Of a stretch of 5,606 nucleotides of DNA, positions 5,072 to 5,606 are shown piece after piece (within the stretch, counting starts at the first letter, position 1; every line of letters starts with the position of its first letter). Made by a program: the position numbers and the translations under genes. The DNA is from Corynebacterium sp. (GTDB taxonomy: Bacteria > Actinomycetota > Actinomycetes > Mycobacteriales > Mycobacteriaceae): assembly GCF_030152825.1 (NCBI RefSeq), contig NZ_JASLIP010000024.1, forward strand, positions 1 through 5,606. Reading direction: 5' to 3'. The notes beneath the pieces were generated by a model. It saw nothing but the letters and a program-made list of their open reading frames with translations. It did not search any database and was not told where the DNA came from.

Positions 5072-5118
5072 GTCGTAAAAATGGGAATGCGGTCGTTATA
5101 ATGGCGCGCTGGCCAGCG
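5072..5118 (+). promoter_or_regulatory. Candidate promoter with 20-bp-spaced repeat and palindrome upstream of the GtrA gene
   Basis: GTCGTAAAAATGG (5072-5084) and GTCGTTATAATGG (5092-5104) match at 11 of 13 positions and are exactly 20 bp apart. The second contains a perfect TATAAT (5097-5102). Four nt later comes the perfect 12-bp palindrome CGCTGGCCAGCG (5107-5118), at the expected transcription start. No good -35 is seen. If used, it would give the GtrA gene a leader of about 88 nt under operator-like control. Confidence 0.4.
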
Positions 5119-5183
5119 AGGGAGTGGCCAAGATAACGCCCGAGCGGGCGGCGGGGGAGTAACAATCCGGCAGGAAATCCGCG

Positions 5184-5189
5184 TAATCT
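5184..5189 (+). promoter_or_regulatory. Candidate -10 box for a leaderless GtrA transcript
   Basis: TAATCT fits TANNNT and ends exactly 7 nt before the GTG start at 5197, the same spacing as in the 234- and 250-residue genes. The nearest AGGAAA is about 20 nt from the start, too far for normal ribosome binding, which favours leaderless translation. The GGGGCGYGTCTG element is absent here. Confidence 0.5.
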
Positions 5190-5196
5190 AACCTGC

Positions 5197-5606
5197 GTGC
5201 CAGAGACTCCCAACGACCACACCCAGCCGCAGCCGCGTACCGCTGCGAAGCCCACGCCCGCAGGGCGTTTGGCTCGCTCCAAGGCCATCGCGCGGCAGTT
5301 TCTGCGCTTCGGCCTCGTTGGTGCCAGTGGCTTCGTGGTCAACCAGGCAGTCTTTGTGCTGTCGAAGAAGCTCTTCGATCAGGGCTTTGGCATCGACGAC
5401 CTCGAAGTGCTCTTCCAGCTGCTGAACACGCAGTGGAATATGCGCTGGTACCACCTATTTTCGGTGCTGGCTTTCCTCGTCGCGAACGTGTGGAACTTCG
5501 TGCTCAACCGCTACTGGACCTTCAAGGGCCACCATAAGCAGCCCTGGTGGATCCAGCTGCCGCAGTTCATGGCGGTGGGCGTATTCGGGCTGCTGATTAC
5601 GCTGGC
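5197..5606 (+). CDS. GtrA-family membrane protein, 3' end outside window
   Basis: The frame is open from a GTG at 5197 to the window edge (136 residues). An in-frame TAA lies at 5134-5136 and no ATG, GTG or TTG occurs between, so this GTG is the only available upstream start. A Pro/Thr-rich tail of about 30 residues precedes the first membrane span (FLRFGLVGASGFVVNQAVFVL, about 35-55). The second span contains ANVWNFVLNRYWTF (96-109), the usual GtrA signature of Asn/Phe followed by NRxWTF. The third (from about 123) is cut by the window. GtrA proteins act on polyprenyl-phosphate-linked sugars at the membrane. The M. tuberculosis homologue beside dprE1, Rv3789, is implicated in arabinogalactan arabinosylation, either as a DPA flippase or as an accessory factor. 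A similar role here is inferred from family and proximity to dprE1. It diverges in orientation from the dprE operon. Confidence 0.9.
   Translation, partial: MPETPNDHTQPQPRTAAKPTPAGRLARSKAIARQFLRFGLVGASGFVVNQAVFVLSKKLFDQGFGIDDLEVLFQLLNTQWNMRWYHLFSVLAFLVANVWNFVLNRYWTFKGHHKQPWWIQLPQFMAVGVFGLLITL

Larger units (their letters stand above)
4954..5196. other. 243-nt intergenic region before the GtrA gene
   Basis: I see no convincing gene or RNA gene here. The region holds a direct-repeat pair with a TATAAT and a 12-bp palindrome (described separately), a candidate leaderless -10 box, and a weak GCTC/GAGC hairpin near 4976-4986 that is too small to call a terminator. At 5062-5082, CTGGGGCGG followed by TCG and TAAAAAT resembles part of the promoter at 4175-4193, possibly a decayed relative. 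Confidence 0.5.

Noticed and set aside
5101..5136. An 11-codon ORF starting within TATAATG
   Set aside because: Its ATG overlaps the -10 box, so it would not be transcribed from that promoter.
4950..5342. A 130-codon minus-strand frame over the intergenic region and the start of the GtrA gene
   Set aside because: More than a third of it is antisense to the clear GtrA frame; no start signal or family resemblance.
1..5606. tRNA, rRNA, CRISPR array, insertion sequence or prophage genes
   Set aside because: No cloverleaf-like sequence, regular repeat-spacer pattern, transposase or phage structural gene was seen.

Overview
The window looks like chromosomal DNA from a mycolic-acid-producing actinobacterium, most likely a Corynebacterium. 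The evidence is the DprE1/DprE2 pair, which makes the arabinose donor decaprenylphosphoryl-arabinose (DPA) and is typical of Mycobacteriales, together with high GC, a GtrA-family gene nearby and apparently leaderless promoters. A lipophilic species of the jeikeium/urealyticum type is possible, but this is inference only.

Layout. Bases 1-736 (minus) hold dprE2, cut by the window edge and carrying an apparent one-base frameshift near its 3' end. Bases 768-2183 (minus) hold an intact dprE1, 31 nt upstream of dprE2 and evidently its operon partner. Bases 2184-2408 have no intact gene: they hold a candidate dprE1 promoter, an operator-like inverted repeat and a decayed partial copy of a small gene. 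Next come a four-helix membrane protein of the 'phage holin superfamily IV' type (2409-2783, minus) and a 101-residue orphan protein (2930-3235, minus). Transcription then diverges. Two plus-strand genes follow: a 234-residue membrane protein with a very acidic linker (3329-4033) and a 250-residue soluble protein (4201-4953). A 243-nt intergenic region leads to a GtrA-family membrane protein (5197 to the window end). In M. tuberculosis the GtrA homologue lies directly beside dprE1; here four poorly characterised genes separate them.

How the genes work together. DprE1 oxidises and DprE2 reduces decaprenylphosphoryl-ribose to give DPA, the arabinose donor for arabinogalactan. The GtrA protein is a likely polyprenyl-phosphate-sugar transport or accessory factor for the same pathway. 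The roles of the four intervening genes are unknown.

Most notable signal. The three unrecognised genes (101, 234 and 250 residues) share one promoter design: GGGGCGYGTCTG, exactly 10 nt, a TARRAT -10 box, then 7-8 nt to the ATG. Two of these promoters face each other across a 93-nt divergent region. An 18-nt stretch is identical between the 101-residue and 250-residue gene promoters. This suggests a small co-regulated set with leaderless mRNAs. A second notable signal is a set of collinear fragments showing that a copy of the 101-residue gene and its flanks once lay between dprE1 and the holin-type gene; its last nine codons survive with mostly synonymous changes.
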